This document shows, in pieces, positions 1 to 7,811 of a stretch of 64,000 bases of DNA (position 1 is its first letter; each line of letters begins with the position of its first letter). The notes beneath the pieces are model-generated. The model ran no database searches and was not told where the DNA came from. It was given only the letters and a program-made list of their open reading frames with translations. Position numbers and translations under genes: made by a program. This stretch comes from DATBLE01 sp963719325 (GTDB lineage: Bacteria; Actinomycetota; Thermoleophilia; Gaiellales; Gaiellaceae), in the NCBI GenBank assembly GCA_963719325.1, contig CAVRBW010000024.1, positions 62,001 through 126,000 of the forward strand, read 5' to 3'.

Positions 1-914
1 TTCTTCAAGAGCTTGAGGTCCTGCGCTTTCTTGTTCAGGGTGCTCGTCAGCGCACTGCGGAAGCCGGAGAGGTGCGATCCGCCCTCGGCCGTGTTGATGT
101 TGTTGGCGAAGGTGAACACCGACTCCTGGTACGAGTTGTTCCACTGCATCGCCACCTCGACGGCACCCTGATCGCTCTCCCCGTCGAAATGCACGAGGCA
201 CTTGTGAATCGGGTCCTTGGCGCCGTTGATGTACGCGACGAAGTCCTTGATGCCGCCCTCGTAGTGGAACTCGACGGTCTTTCCGTCCGCGCGCTCGTCG
301 ACCAGCACGATCCGAAGCCCCTTCGTCAAAAAGGCGGTCTCGCGCAGGCGCGTCTGTAGCACCTCCGGCTCCCACACGGTCTCGTCGAAGACCTCGGAGT
401 CGGGCTTGAAGCTGATCGTAGTGCCCGTCTCCTTCGTGGGACCGACCGGCTTCATCTTGTCGACCGGCTCTCCACGCGCGAACTCCTGGCTCCATTTCTT
501 GCCGTCGCGCTGAACCTCGGCGACGAGCCACTCGGACAGGGCGTTGACGACGGAGACCCCCACGCCGTGCAGTCCCCCGGAGACCTTGTAGCCCCCCTGG
601 CCGAACTTTCCGCCGGCGTGCAACTTCGTCAGAACAACGGTCAACGCAGGCAGGCCCTGGTCTCGCATGATGTCGACGGGGATCCCCGAGCCGTTGTCGC
701 GGACGGTCATCGACTCGTCGGGGTGGATGGTCACCTCGATCCGGTCACAGCGGCCCGCGAGGGCTTCGTCGACCGAGTTGTCGACGACTTCGAAGGCGAG
801 GTGATGGAGGCCCCTCGAGCCGGTCGAGCCGATGTACATACCCGGACGCTTCCGGACCGGGTCGAGCCCCTCGAGGACAGTGATGTCCTTAGCGGTATAC
901 GCAGCTTCAGCCAT
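1..914 (-). CDS. gyrB: DNA gyrase subunit B, N-terminal part (3' end outside window)
   Basis: ATPase subunit of DNA gyrase, which introduces negative supercoils together with GyrA. The gene reads leftward from ATG at 914 and runs off the left edge, leaving about 304 codons. The visible part holds the GHKL ATPase and the start of the transducer domain. It begins MAEAAYTAKDITVLEGLDPV, followed by RKRPGMYIG, the ATP/Mg site FEVVDNSVDEAL, DNGSGIP, and the GGLHGVGVSVVNALS lid loop. It is the last gene seen of the dnaA–dnaN–recF–DUF721–gyrB order typical of actinobacterial origins. A 45-bp gap separates it from the DUF721 gene. Nothing in the visible part is unusual. Confidence 0.97.
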   Translation of the reverse strand, partial: MAEAAYTAKDITVLEGLDPVRKRPGMYIGSTGSRGLHHLAFEVVDNSVDEALAGRCDRIEVTIHPDESMTVRDNGSGIPVDIMRDQGLPALTVVLTKLHAGGKFGQGGYKVSGGLHGVGVSVVNALSEWLVAEVQRDGKKWSQEFARGEPVDKMKPVGPTKETGTTISFKPDSEVFDETVWEPEVLQTRLRETAFLTKGLRIVLVDERADGKTVEFHYEGGIKDFVAYINGAKDPIHKCLVHFDGESDQGAVEVAMQWNNSYQESVFTFANNINTAEGGSHLSGFRSALTSTLNKKAQDLKLLK

Positions 915-959
915 AAAAAAGGCCTGCAAATGACACTATTGCGGCCACTCGTAAGTCTA

Positions 960-1421
960 TCAGAACGGCCTGTCGGAGCGGCCCGCCGACAGGCTCAGCG
1001 CAGCGGCCCGCGCGATGCGCTCGCGGAGCTCGACGTCGGCGATGCTCCCGGTCAGTTCGGCCGCCGTTTGCAGGGCTTCTGGCGTCGGCTCCGGAACCTC
1101 GGCGGGCGCCTCCTCGGCCGAAGCCGGCGCGGCCTCCGGTAGGTGACCGACAGAAAAACGAAGCGCTTTCGGCGCGTTTGCGCCGAGCGTTTCCCGCAGA
1201 CGCTCCAGGACGTTCGAGGCGAGCTGCGTCAACTCGAACGCCCACGCGGACGACGAGGTGTTCACGAGCAGCGTTCCATCACGAGAGATCCGCGCCGGCC
1301 ACGCGTTCGCGGCGACCATCTCGCCGACTGCCGCGGGCCACGCCGCCACGAGCTCCGGCATACCGCCTTGCGCCCCGAAGCGCGCAAGCTCGGCTCGAAC
1401 CGCGCTCGTCAGCCGCTCCAT
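960..1421 (-). CDS. DUF721 (DciA-like) protein
   Basis: A 153-residue member of the DUF721 family, which includes DciA, the proposed replicative-helicase operator in bacteria without DnaC/DnaI. The conserved N-terminal part is present: WPAAVGEMVAANAWPARI, then GTLLVNTSSSAWAFELTQL. The C-terminal half is Ala/Glu/Pro rich and probably flexible. The ATG at 1421 lies inside the 3' end of recF (13-nt overlap), suggesting translational coupling. Its place between recF and gyrB is the usual actinobacterial one. The family call is confident; a helicase-loading role is inferred from family and position. Confidence 0.85.
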   Translation of the reverse strand: MERLTSAVRAELARFGAQGGMPELVAAWPAAVGEMVAANAWPARISRDGTLLVNTSSSAWAFELTQLASNVLERLRETLGANAPKALRFSVGHLPEAAPASAEEAPAEVPEPTPEALQTAAELTGSIADVELRERIARAAALSLSAGRSDRPF

Positions 1422-2459
1422 CGCACCTCGCCCGGGGACACTCGAAGGAGCTGCGTCGGCTCGCCCGGCAGCGTATCGGCCGTCGTCGCGGTGATCAGTG
1501 TCTGCCCCCGGTCTCGAACCTGCTCGACCAGCGCCCGGCGGCGATCAGGGTCCAGCTCCGAGAGGACGTCGTCCAGGAGCAGCAGCGGCCGGTCCCCTCG
1601 ACGCTCGACCAGCAGCTCGGCCTCTGCCAGCAGCAGGCCCAACACGGCAGTTCGCTGCTCGCCCTGGGATCCGAACGAACGAAGGTCTCGGTCCCCGGCC
1701 GCGATCGAGACGTCGTCGAGGTGAGGCCCGATTCCGGTCGCTCCTCGCTCGAGGTCACGCTCGAGGCGCGCCTCGAGCGAGTCGGCGGTCGGCGGGACGC
1801 CCTCGTAGGCCAAGCATGCGTCGGGGAGGCCGAGAGCGGCAGCAACCCGGTCGAACGGCCGAAGCAAGAAGCTCGAGGAGCTCGGTCCGAGCCGCGACGA
1901 GCTCCGCGCCGAGCGTTGCCGCCTGCTCGGTCCAGGGACGAATGGCGTCGCGGTGACCACGCTTCAGGGCGGCGTTCCGTTGCGCGAGCACGGCTGCATA
2001 GTCCGCCGGCAAGCCGCTGCGCGACGGATACAACCGTCCCAGCGCCCGGTCGAAGTAGGCGCGGCGCGTGGCGGGGCCGCCTTTCACGATCGCCAGGCGG
2101 TCGGGTGTGAACACGAGCGTCGCCGTCTCGCTCCGCAGTTGCTCCGCGGCTCGAAGGCGCGCACCGTTCAACTCGGCGCGCTTGGCTTCCCCCCTCGACA
2201 ACCCCACGACAATGCGGGTCTGGGTCTCGTTTCGCGTTCCGGCGACTTGGATTCGCGCTGCGGTCTCGCCAAAGCGGATGAGCTCCCCGTCCGAGCGCGT
2301 TCGTGGCGAGAACCCCTGCGTGGCGACGTGCAACGATTCGAGCAGGTTCGTCTTGCCCGCTCCGTTCGGACCGACGGCCAGGACGAGACCTGCCTCGAGC
2401 GCGAGCTCGAGGCGCGCATAGGAGCGAAAGTCGACGAGGGAGAGCGTGGCGACGATCAG
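1409..2459 (-). CDS. recF: RecF recombination/replication-repair ATPase, frameshifted, probable CTG start
   Basis: SMC-like ATPase that loads RecA at single-strand gaps. Walker A is GPNGAGKTN in the N-terminal frame; the signature and Walker B part (LLLLDDVLSELDPDRR) lies in another frame. The N-terminal frame is used from 2459 to about 1875 (…AARTELLELL) and the C-terminal frame from about 1870 to 1409 (LRPFDRVAAALGLPD…). Removing one base in the CTTCTTGCTTCGG stretch (sense strand) restores continuity. No ATG, GTG or TTG lies upstream of the conserved N-terminus in this frame. A CTG at 2459 overlaps the dnaN stop as CTGA and gives MIVATLSLVDFRSYARLEL, the expected RecF N-terminus. An indel error or a real lesion are both possible. 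Confidence 0.82.
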
Positions 2460-3586
2460 CCGGCCAAGCGGATCGGCATGATCAGGTACCAGAAGTCGTC
2501 GCTCGGCCCCTGGATCAAGCCTGGCCGCAAGGGGTCGATCAAGCGCAGCCGGAGCTCGTCTCCCGTCGCAGACTCGATCCCGTCGCGCAGGAACTCGGCG
2601 TTGAACCCGATCTCGAGCGGTTCGCCTTCGAACCGGATCGGCAGCGTCTCCCTCGCTTCACCGACATCCTGTGTCTGCGTCCACACCGTCACCTCGCCCT
2701 CGGCAAATCGCAGCCTGAGCGGCGAGTTCCGATGGGCCATCACCGACGTGCGGCGGACGACCTCGAGGAGCTCCTCTCGCGGCAGGGTCACCTCGTGCTT
2801 GAACTCCTTGGGCCGGAGCTCGTCGAACTTCGGAAACTGCCCTTCGATACGGCGAGTCGTCAACCAGGTTCCCTCGACGCCGAAGACAACCTGGTTCTCC
2901 TGCACCCCGAGCTCCAACGAACCGCCGGTGCGAACCAGTCGGCGAAGCTCCTCGAGCGCGCGCGCCGGCACGATCGCCTCGAGCTCGGGGACGGAGCCCT
3001 CGACGGGCGTCTCGCGGTACGACAGGCGGTACGAATCGGTCGCCGCCATCACGAGCTTGCCGTCGCCGAAACGGACGAGGATACCGGTGAGAACGGGCCG
3101 TGCTTCGTCCCGAGATACCGCACGGCTAACCGACGCGAGGGTTTCGAGCAAGACGTCTGCACCGATTGCGGAAAGGGGCGCGACGTCCGTGTCGGGTAGA
3201 CGCGGAAAGTCCTCGGCGCCGAACGTGTTCAGCCGATATTCGGCTGGGCCGCACTGGACGTGGAGGACGTTCTCCTCCTCACGGTGCTCGAGCGTCACCT
3301 CGCTCTCGGGCAGCAGGCGCGACAGGTCGACGAGGAGCCGGCCCGGCACGACGACGGCACCTTCGCCGTCCACCTGCGCGTCGAGCAGTGTTCGAATCGA
3401 AAGCTCCATGTCCGTCGCGGCGAGCTCGACGCGACCTCCGCTCGCGCGAACGAGGATCCCGCTCAAGATCTGAACGGCGGTGCGCGTGGACACTCCACGA
3501 CCGACGACAGCGAGCTTCTGCGCGAGCTCCTCTCGTGAGCAAACGATCTTCAACCCTGCCCCTATCACGCTTTCTACTTGATTCAT
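2456..3586 (-). CDS. dnaN: DNA polymerase III beta sliding clamp
   Basis: Processivity clamp that tethers polymerase III and other clamp clients to DNA. The 376-residue length matches the family. The protein has the three-fold repeated clamp architecture, with recognisable segments such as KIVCSREELAQKL, SGILVRA, VLTGILVRFGDGKLVMAATD, and the C-terminal YLIMPIRLAG that forms part of the client-binding pocket. The ATG at 3586 is used here. A TTG at 3553 (before KIVCSREEL) would also fit the usual N-terminus. The stop overlaps the proposed recF start by 3 nt, implying a coupled dnaN–recF transcript. Confidence 0.97.
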   Translation of the reverse strand: MNQVESVIGAGLKIVCSREELAQKLAVVGRGVSTRTAVQILSGILVRASGGRVELAATDMELSIRTLLDAQVDGEGAVVVPGRLLVDLSRLLPESEVTLEHREEENVLHVQCGPAEYRLNTFGAEDFPRLPDTDVAPLSAIGADVLLETLASVSRAVSRDEARPVLTGILVRFGDGKLVMAATDSYRLSYRETPVEGSVPELEAIVPARALEELRRLVRTGGSLELGVQENQVVFGVEGTWLTTRRIEGQFPKFDELRPKEFKHEVTLPREELLEVVRRTSVMAHRNSPLRLRFAEGEVTVWTQTQDVGEARETLPIRFEGEPLEIGFNAEFLRDGIESATGDELRLRLIDPLRPGLIQGPSDDFWYLIMPIRLAG

Positions 3587-3738
3587 TTAATCCTTTCGTC
3601 GTAGTACATAGGGGGTGTGGAGCGTGTGGGAGACGGTGTCGAACCGCATGGTTGAGCGACGAACAGGTGTGGAGGCAGATGGGGACGAATCGGTGTTCTC
3701 CACTGCCGAGCCGAAGCGCCGTTGTTCTGTCCACACCG
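3587..3738. promoter_or_regulatory. dnaA–dnaN intergenic region with DnaA-box-like 9-mers
   Basis: A 152-bp spacer between the dnaA stop and the dnaN start. It contains three sequences close to the actinobacterial DnaA box TTGTCCACA: TGTGGAGCG at 3616–3624, TGTGGAGGC at 3668–3676 (both inverted) and CTGTCCACA at 3727–3735. In many actinobacteria oriC lies between dnaA and dnaN, so this is one of two origin candidates. The matches are imperfect and fewer than on the other side of dnaA. It must also carry the dnaN promoter, but no clear −35/−10 pair was found. Confidence 0.45.
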
Positions 3739-5082
3739 TCACCGGACTTGTTTGATCCGAGCAGTCAGCTCCTGCACAAGGTTGTACACAGAGCGATCCG
3801 CCCGGATCATGTTCTGGATCTTCGCATTCGCGTGGAGCACGGTCGTGTGGTCGCGGTCGCCGAAGTACTTGCCGATCTTCGGTAGTGAGGAGTCGGTCAA
3901 CTCGCGAGAGAGGTACATCGCGACTTGTCTCGGGTAGACGATGTTCTGCGATCGCTTGTGACTGCAGAGCTCGTCGAGGCTCATGCTGAAGCGGTCGCAG
4001 ACGACCTCCTGGATGCGCTCGATCGTCACCCGGGGAAGGTCTCCTTGTGGGAAGACATCTTTGAGCACGTCCTGGGCGAGATCGGCGGTCATCGGCCGGC
4101 CGGTAAGGGAAGCAAACGCGACGACACGGGTGAGTGCCCCTTCGAGCTCGCGGATGTTCGTCGAGATTCGCCCGGCGATGAACGTCAGAAGTTGCGGGTC
4201 GGCGATGTGGATGCCGTCTGTCTTCACCTTCTTGCGCAGGATCGCGATCCGTGTCTCGAGATCCGGTGGCTGGATGTCGGTGATCAGTCCCCATTCGAAT
4301 CGCGAGCGCAGGCGCGCCTCGAGCGTGGCGATCTCCTTCGGCGGCCGGTCCGACGAGAGAACGATCTGGCTGCCCGACTCGTAGAGCGAGTTGAAGGTGT
4401 GGAAGAACTCCTCCTGGATGCGCTCCTTGCCCTCGAAGAACTGAACGTCGTCGATCAGCAGCACGTCGTAGTTGCGGTAGCGCTGCTTGAAGCCCTCGAT
4501 CCGCTTGTCACGAAGCGAGTTGATGAAGTCGTTCACGAACGCCTCGCTGGTCACGTAGCGGACGGACAGGTTGCCGGGATGCTCCATGACGTACTGCGCG
4601 ATCGCTTGCAGAAGGTGCGTCTTGCCCAAGCCGGTGCTGCCGTAGATGAAGAGCGGGTTGTACGCCTGCGCCGGCGCCTCGGCGACAGCCAGCGCGGCTG
4701 CGTGCGCGAAGCGGTTCGACGACCCGATCACGAACAGGTCGAAGGTGTACTTCGTGTTCAGCCCGGAGTCGGGGCTGATCCGCTGCGCGGGAAAGCGCGC
4801 GGTGTCCGGGGCGGCGTCGAGCTCGGCGATCGTCAGCTGGACCCGTCGTTGCTGGCCGGTTGCGTCGCGAACTGCGGCTCGAATCAGCTCGAGGAAGTGC
4901 CCTTCGATCCACTCGCGCGTGAAGTCGTTGGGCACGGCGAGGACGAAGGAGTCGTCCGAGAGCTCCATTCCTTGCACTTCGCCGAACCACGTGCGATAGG
5001 TCGATTCGTTGAGGGCTCCCTTGAGCCGCCCGGAAACCTCGGTCCACAGGCTCTCAGCAGTCAGCTCAATCGGTTGCTCCAC
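3739..5082 (-). CDS. dnaA: Chromosomal replication initiator DnaA
   Basis: AAA+ initiator that binds DnaA boxes and melts oriC. The start is GTG at 5082 (MEQPIELTAESLWTEVSGRL), giving 447 residues. The longer open frame upstream is Cys/Arg-rich and unlike DnaA. Domain I covers roughly residues 1–85. Domain III carries Walker A GSTGLGKTH and Walker B LLIDDVQFF. Domain IV at the C-terminus carries the DNA-binding motif DRDHTTVLHA. The linker (domain II) is short. DnaA-box-like sites lie both upstream and downstream, consistent with autoregulation and the origin. Confidence 0.97.
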   Translation of the reverse strand: MEQPIELTAESLWTEVSGRLKGALNESTYRTWFGEVQGMELSDDSFVLAVPNDFTREWIEGHFLELIRAAVRDATGQQRRVQLTIAELDAAPDTARFPAQRISPDSGLNTKYTFDLFVIGSSNRFAHAAALAVAEAPAQAYNPLFIYGSTGLGKTHLLQAIAQYVMEHPGNLSVRYVTSEAFVNDFINSLRDKRIEGFKQRYRNYDVLLIDDVQFFEGKERIQEEFFHTFNSLYESGSQIVLSSDRPPKEIATLEARLRSRFEWGLITDIQPPDLETRIAILRKKVKTDGIHIADPQLLTFIAGRISTNIRELEGALTRVVAFASLTGRPMTADLAQDVLKDVFPQGDLPRVTIERIQEVVCDRFSMSLDELCSHKRSQNIVYPRQVAMYLSRELTDSSLPKIGKYFGDRDHTTVLHANAKIQNMIRADRSVYNLVQELTARIKQVR

Positions 5083-5408
5083 CCGCCCGGCCCCGGCCCC
5101 TTCGTCGACGACAGCGAGGGCCGAGCATAGCAACGTGGGACCGGCCGGACAATGGCCTCCTTTCGCCCGGGCGCAGCTCTCAAAACAGGTGGTTTTGCAG
5201 GGGTTTCTCGTACTTCCACACCGCTCTCCACAGGTGTGGAAAGATCGCCTCGAACGGGGTAGGGTCGCGGCCGAAAAAGGACCCTGCGCACGGTCTTTGC
5301 CCGCCGCGGTTGTCCACACAACCCCTGTGGAGAACCGGCTCGGAGAACCTCGTCTATACTGGCTATCCGCGGCCTGACGGGCCGCCGTTTTCTTGCCCCG
5401 GAGACCTC
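5083..5408. other. Candidate replication origin: dnaA–rpmH spacer with DnaA boxes
   Basis: A 326-bp divergent spacer between dnaA and rpmH. It holds one exact actinobacterial DnaA box, TTGTCCACA at 5310–5318, and four near matches: ACTTCCACA at 5212–5220, CTCTCCACA at 5224–5232, TGTGGAAAG at 5235–5243 (inverted) and TGTGGAGAA at 5326–5334 (inverted). The three upstream boxes lie within about 32 bp of each other. No long AT-rich unwinding stretch is obvious. The region also carries the divergent dnaA and rpmH promoters. It could be oriC, or a DnaA-autoregulation region with oriC on the dnaN side. A GC-skew plot would decide. Confidence 0.55.
5355..5360 (+). promoter_or_regulatory. Candidate −10 element for rpmH operon
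   Basis: TATACT lies 48 nt upstream of the rpmH GTG in an otherwise GC-rich spacer and fits a sigma-70-type −10 hexamer. No convincing −35 hexamer is seen 16–18 bp upstream, where the sequence overlaps the DnaA-box-like TGTGGAGAA. The overlap would allow DnaA to influence this promoter; that is inference. Confidence 0.4.
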
Positions 5409-5543
5409 GTGAAGCGGACGTACCAGCCCAATGTGCGACGGCGGAAGCGCAAGCATGGCTTTCGCGCCCGGATGTCGACCCGCGCCGGCCGGCTCATCCT
5501 GAAACGGCGCCGGGCGAGGGGCCGCAAGCGGCTGTCCGCCTGA
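5409..5543 (+). CDS. rpmH: 50S ribosomal protein L34
   Basis: Small, highly basic large-subunit protein. It starts at GTG 5409 and ends at 5543, giving 44 residues. It matches L34 throughout: KRTYQPNVRRRKRKHGFRAR, then MSTRAGRLILKRRR, ending RGRKRLSA. It is the first gene of the rightward rpmH–rnpA–yidD–yidC–jag block. The rnpA start follows 29 nt later, so they are probably co-transcribed. The length is normal for the family. Confidence 0.97.
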   Translation: MKRTYQPNVRRRKRKHGFRARMSTRAGRLILKRRRARGRKRLSA

Positions 5544-5572
5544 CGCGGACCGTAGTTCGGGGTCGGGAAACC

Positions 5573-5917
5573 GTGCATCGCCGCTACCGGCTTTCCCGTT
5601 CGCGGGACTTCGACGCGGTCTATCGGCACGGGCGGTCGGTCTCGACCCGCTTCCTCGTCCTCTACTGGTTCCCTCGCGACGACGACAGCGAGCCACGCCT
5701 CGGGATCGCCGTTCCGAAGGGAACCGGCAGCGCCGTCGAGCGGAATCGTGTGAAGCGCCGGCTTCGTGAGGCCTGGCGCGCACGCCTCCAGGACGTGCCG
5801 GCCGGCCGGGACTACGTGCTGATCGCGCGGCCGGCTCTCTCTGATGCGCTCGAGGATCGTGACGCCGAGTGGCTTGCGGAACGACTCGACGAGCTACTCG
5901 GAAAGGCAGCTGCGTGA
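5573..5917 (+). CDS. rnpA: Ribonuclease P protein component
   Basis: Protein subunit of RNase P, which helps the RNA subunit trim tRNA 5' leaders. The GTG at 5573 gives 114 residues starting MHRRYRLSRSRDFDAVYRHG, the canonical RnpA N-terminus. The RNR-type signature is present as AVERNRVKRRLREAWR. The stop overlaps the yidD GTG as GTGA. The RNA subunit gene is not seen in this window. Confidence 0.95.
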   Translation: MHRRYRLSRSRDFDAVYRHGRSVSTRFLVLYWFPRDDDSEPRLGIAVPKGTGSAVERNRVKRRLREAWRARLQDVPAGRDYVLIARPALSDALEDRDAEWLAERLDELLGKAAA

Positions 5918-6204
5918 AGTACCTCAGCCTGCTGGTTCGCGGGCTCTTTCCTTCCTTCGGCGTCGCGGGCGCGCCGGTTTGCAAGTACCACCCGTCCTGC
6001 TCCGAGTACTCGTCGCTTGCCTTCCGTGAGTTCGGCTTCGTGCGTGGAACGGCGAAGACCGCTTGGCGGCTCCTGCGCTGCAATCCCTGGAGCCGCGGCG
6101 GAGTCGACTATCCGGGCCACCTCAGGCCTGGAAGCGCCACCGGCGAAGCCGGCGACGCCCGGGTGCAAAGACCGAGGCGCCGGAGGCGCCTCTTTGGCTC
6201 GTGA
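5914..6204 (+). CDS. yidD: Membrane protein insertion efficiency factor YidD
   Basis: Small membrane-associated protein that assists YidC-dependent insertion. The GTG at 5914 overlaps the rnpA stop. The 96 residues contain the diagnostic Cys motif CKYHPSCSEYS and the conserved RLLRCNPWSRGGVDYPG. The C-terminal tail from about residue 70 (RPGSATGEAGDARV…) is not part of the conserved domain and is encoded by copy 1 of repeat R3. The gene ends overlapping the GTG of yidC. Confidence 0.93.
   Translation: MKYLSLLVRGLFPSFGVAGAPVCKYHPSCSEYSSLAFREFGFVRGTAKTAWRLLRCNPWSRGGVDYPGHLRPGSATGEAGDARVQRPRRRRRLFGS
6126..6162 (+). repeat. Dispersed 37-bp repeat R3, copy 1
   Basis: This 37-nt sequence starts GCCTGGAAGCGCC and ends GGCGACGCCCGG. 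It recurs inverted at 16030–16066 with three differences. The core can form a short hairpin around GCCGG/CCGGC. It lies in frame in the 3' part of yidD, where it supplies a non-conserved tail. The other copy lies in the N-terminal coding region of a PIG-V-like gene on the minus strand. Confidence 0.7.
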
Positions 6205-7007
6205 TCGTCGCCGGCGTTCTCTCTCCGATCGAGAACGCGCTCGCTTGGCTGCTTCGGCATCTGCACGACTCGGCTGGGCTCTCCTGGGGCTGGTCGATCA
6301 TCGCGCTGACCGTGATCGTCCGTGTGGCACTTGTACCGCTGATGGTCCGTCAGATCCACTCGATGCAGTCGATGCAGCAGCACATGCCCGAGATGAAGGC
6401 GATTCAGCAGAAGTACAAGGGCGACCGGCAGCGCATGAACGAGGAGATGATGAAGTTCTACAAGGAGAACAGCATCAACCCGGCCTCCTCGTGCCTGCCG
6501 ATGCTGTTCCAGTTCCCGATCTTCATCGCCCTCTACTTCGTTCTGAAGAACTTCACGAAGCACGTGACGGCGACGCCGCACGAGCTCGGCTGGCTGATCG
6601 TGCCCAACATCACGCACAAGATCACCTCGCATTGGTCGGGCGCGGTCCTCCTCGTCGTCTACGTCGTCAGCCAGGTTTCCTCGGGCTACTTCGCGTCCAC
6701 GTCGGCGCAGAAGAGCCAGCGGATTCTGCTGATGGTGTTGCCCGTCTTCTTCGTCCCGGTGATCACTCGCTTCCCGGTCGGTCTACTCCTGTACTGGGTG
6801 ACGACCAACCTGTGGACGGTGGGCCAGGGAGTCATCACGCGGCGAATGGTGCCGAAGCCAGAACCCCCGCCCAAGCGCTCGTCACGAACGCCGCCGAAGG
6901 ACGGCGGCGGGCCTGCGCCAGATCAGTCGCAGAAGCCTGCGCCGGCGTCTGCACGGCCGGCACCGCCGCGGCGCGTGAAGCGAAAGAAGAAGCGGACGCG
7001 GCGATGA
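6201..7007 (+). CDS. yidC: Membrane protein insertase YidC/Oxa1
   Basis: Insertase for Sec-dependent and Sec-independent membrane proteins. The GTG at 6201 overlaps the yidD stop and gives 268 residues, the short form lacking the large periplasmic domain of E. coli YidC. The Oxa1 fold is visible: WSIIALTVIVRVALVPLM, the amphipathic loop MPEMKAIQQKYKGDRQRMNE, NPASSCLPMLFQFPIFIALY, and later transmembrane segments ending LLLYWVTTNLWTVGQ. The tail is Pro/Lys/Arg rich, likely ribosome-contacting. The stop overlaps the jag ATG. Confidence 0.95.
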   Translation: MIVAGVLSPIENALAWLLRHLHDSAGLSWGWSIIALTVIVRVALVPLMVRQIHSMQSMQQHMPEMKAIQQKYKGDRQRMNEEMMKFYKENSINPASSCLPMLFQFPIFIALYFVLKNFTKHVTATPHELGWLIVPNITHKITSHWSGAVLLVVYVVSQVSSGYFASTSAQKSQRILLMVLPVFFVPVITRFPVGLLLYWVTTNLWTVGQGVITRRMVPKPEPPPKRSSRTPPKDGGGPAPDQSQKPAPASARPAPPRRVKRKKKRTRR

Positions 7008-7063
7008 GCCGTAGGCTCGACGGAGGCGATTCAGGAGCGGAGGTGCCGGCTTTGCCGGAGCGG
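7004..7063 (+). repeat. Repeat R4, copy a (5' end of jag)
   Basis: A sequence beginning ATGAGCCGTAGGCTCGACGG and continuing with GAGCGGAGGTGCCGGC and TTGCCGG. It closely resembles 38369–38491 at the ccmA–ccmB junction, where the first 26 nt match with one difference and the second half is duplicated. In both places the ATG of the repeat overlaps the stop of the upstream gene as ATGA. Confidence 0.5.
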
Positions 7064-7756
7064 GGCACGAGCGAGCCGCTTCGCGTCGAGACGACCGGCG
7101 AGACGGTCGGCGAGGCGAAATGGCACGCACTGCGCGAGCTGGAGCGCCTCGCGCCCGGGCTCGACAAGGCGGCGGTGCAATTCGAGGTGATCTCGGAAGG
7201 CGAGCGCGGCCTGCTCGGTGTCGGGTACGCGCCCGCGCGTGTGGTCGCGATGCTGGCTGCGGCGGCTGCTCCTGCCGCTCCGCGTGCGGAGCCTGTTCCC
7301 GGAGAGTCGGGCATGGCAGGGGACGTGCGTGAGCTGCTCGAGCGGATCACCGCCGAGCTTGGTGTCCGCTGCAGGGTGGACGTGGCCGAGGGCGAGGACG
7401 CCGTCACCGCCTCGCTCACGGGCGACGACCTCGGGCTTCTGATCGGCCGCCACGGGCAAACGATCGACGCGATCCAGTACTTGGCAAACGTGATCGCCTG
7501 GCGCGCGTACGGCGATGAGCGCAAGGACGTGGTCGTCGACGCCGCCGGCTACCGCGAGCGTCGCCGTGTGACCCTCGAGTCGCTGGCCATGACGAGCGCG
7601 GAGCGGGCCAGGGCGACGGGCGAGACGGTCGAGCTCGAGCCGATGACGTCGATCGAGCGTCGCATCGTGCACCTCTGTCTCAAGGAGCTTCCCGGCGTCA
7701 GCACCCGCAGCGAAGGCGAGGAGCCGTACCGCCACGTCGTCGTCGAGCCGGACTGA
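7004..7756 (+). CDS. jag: Jag/KhpB RNA-binding protein
   Basis: RNA-binding protein of the Jag/KhpB family, linked to cell elongation and envelope control. It has 250 residues from ATG 7004. The Jag-N domain is at about residues 25–85 (VGEAKWHALRELERL…GLLGVGYAPARV), KH at about 110–170 (DDLGLLIGRHGQTIDAIQYL), and R3H at about 170–245 (GYRERRRVTLESLA…EPYRHVVVEPD). The first 20 residues are encoded by repeat R4 and are not conserved. Conserved synteny with yidC supports the call. Confidence 0.93.
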   Translation: MSRRLDGGDSGAEVPALPERGTSEPLRVETTGETVGEAKWHALRELERLAPGLDKAAVQFEVISEGERGLLGVGYAPARVVAMLAAAAAPAAPRAEPVPGESGMAGDVRELLERITAELGVRCRVDVAEGEDAVTASLTGDDLGLLIGRHGQTIDAIQYLANVIAWRAYGDERKDVVVDAAGYRERRRVTLESLAMTSAERARATGETVELEPMTSIERRIVHLCLKELPGVSTRSEGEEPYRHVVVEPD

Positions 7757-7811
7757 TCCACGGCTCGAGCGGTGGCTCGAGCGGCTACTCCAGACTCCGG
7801 GCCTGACCGCA

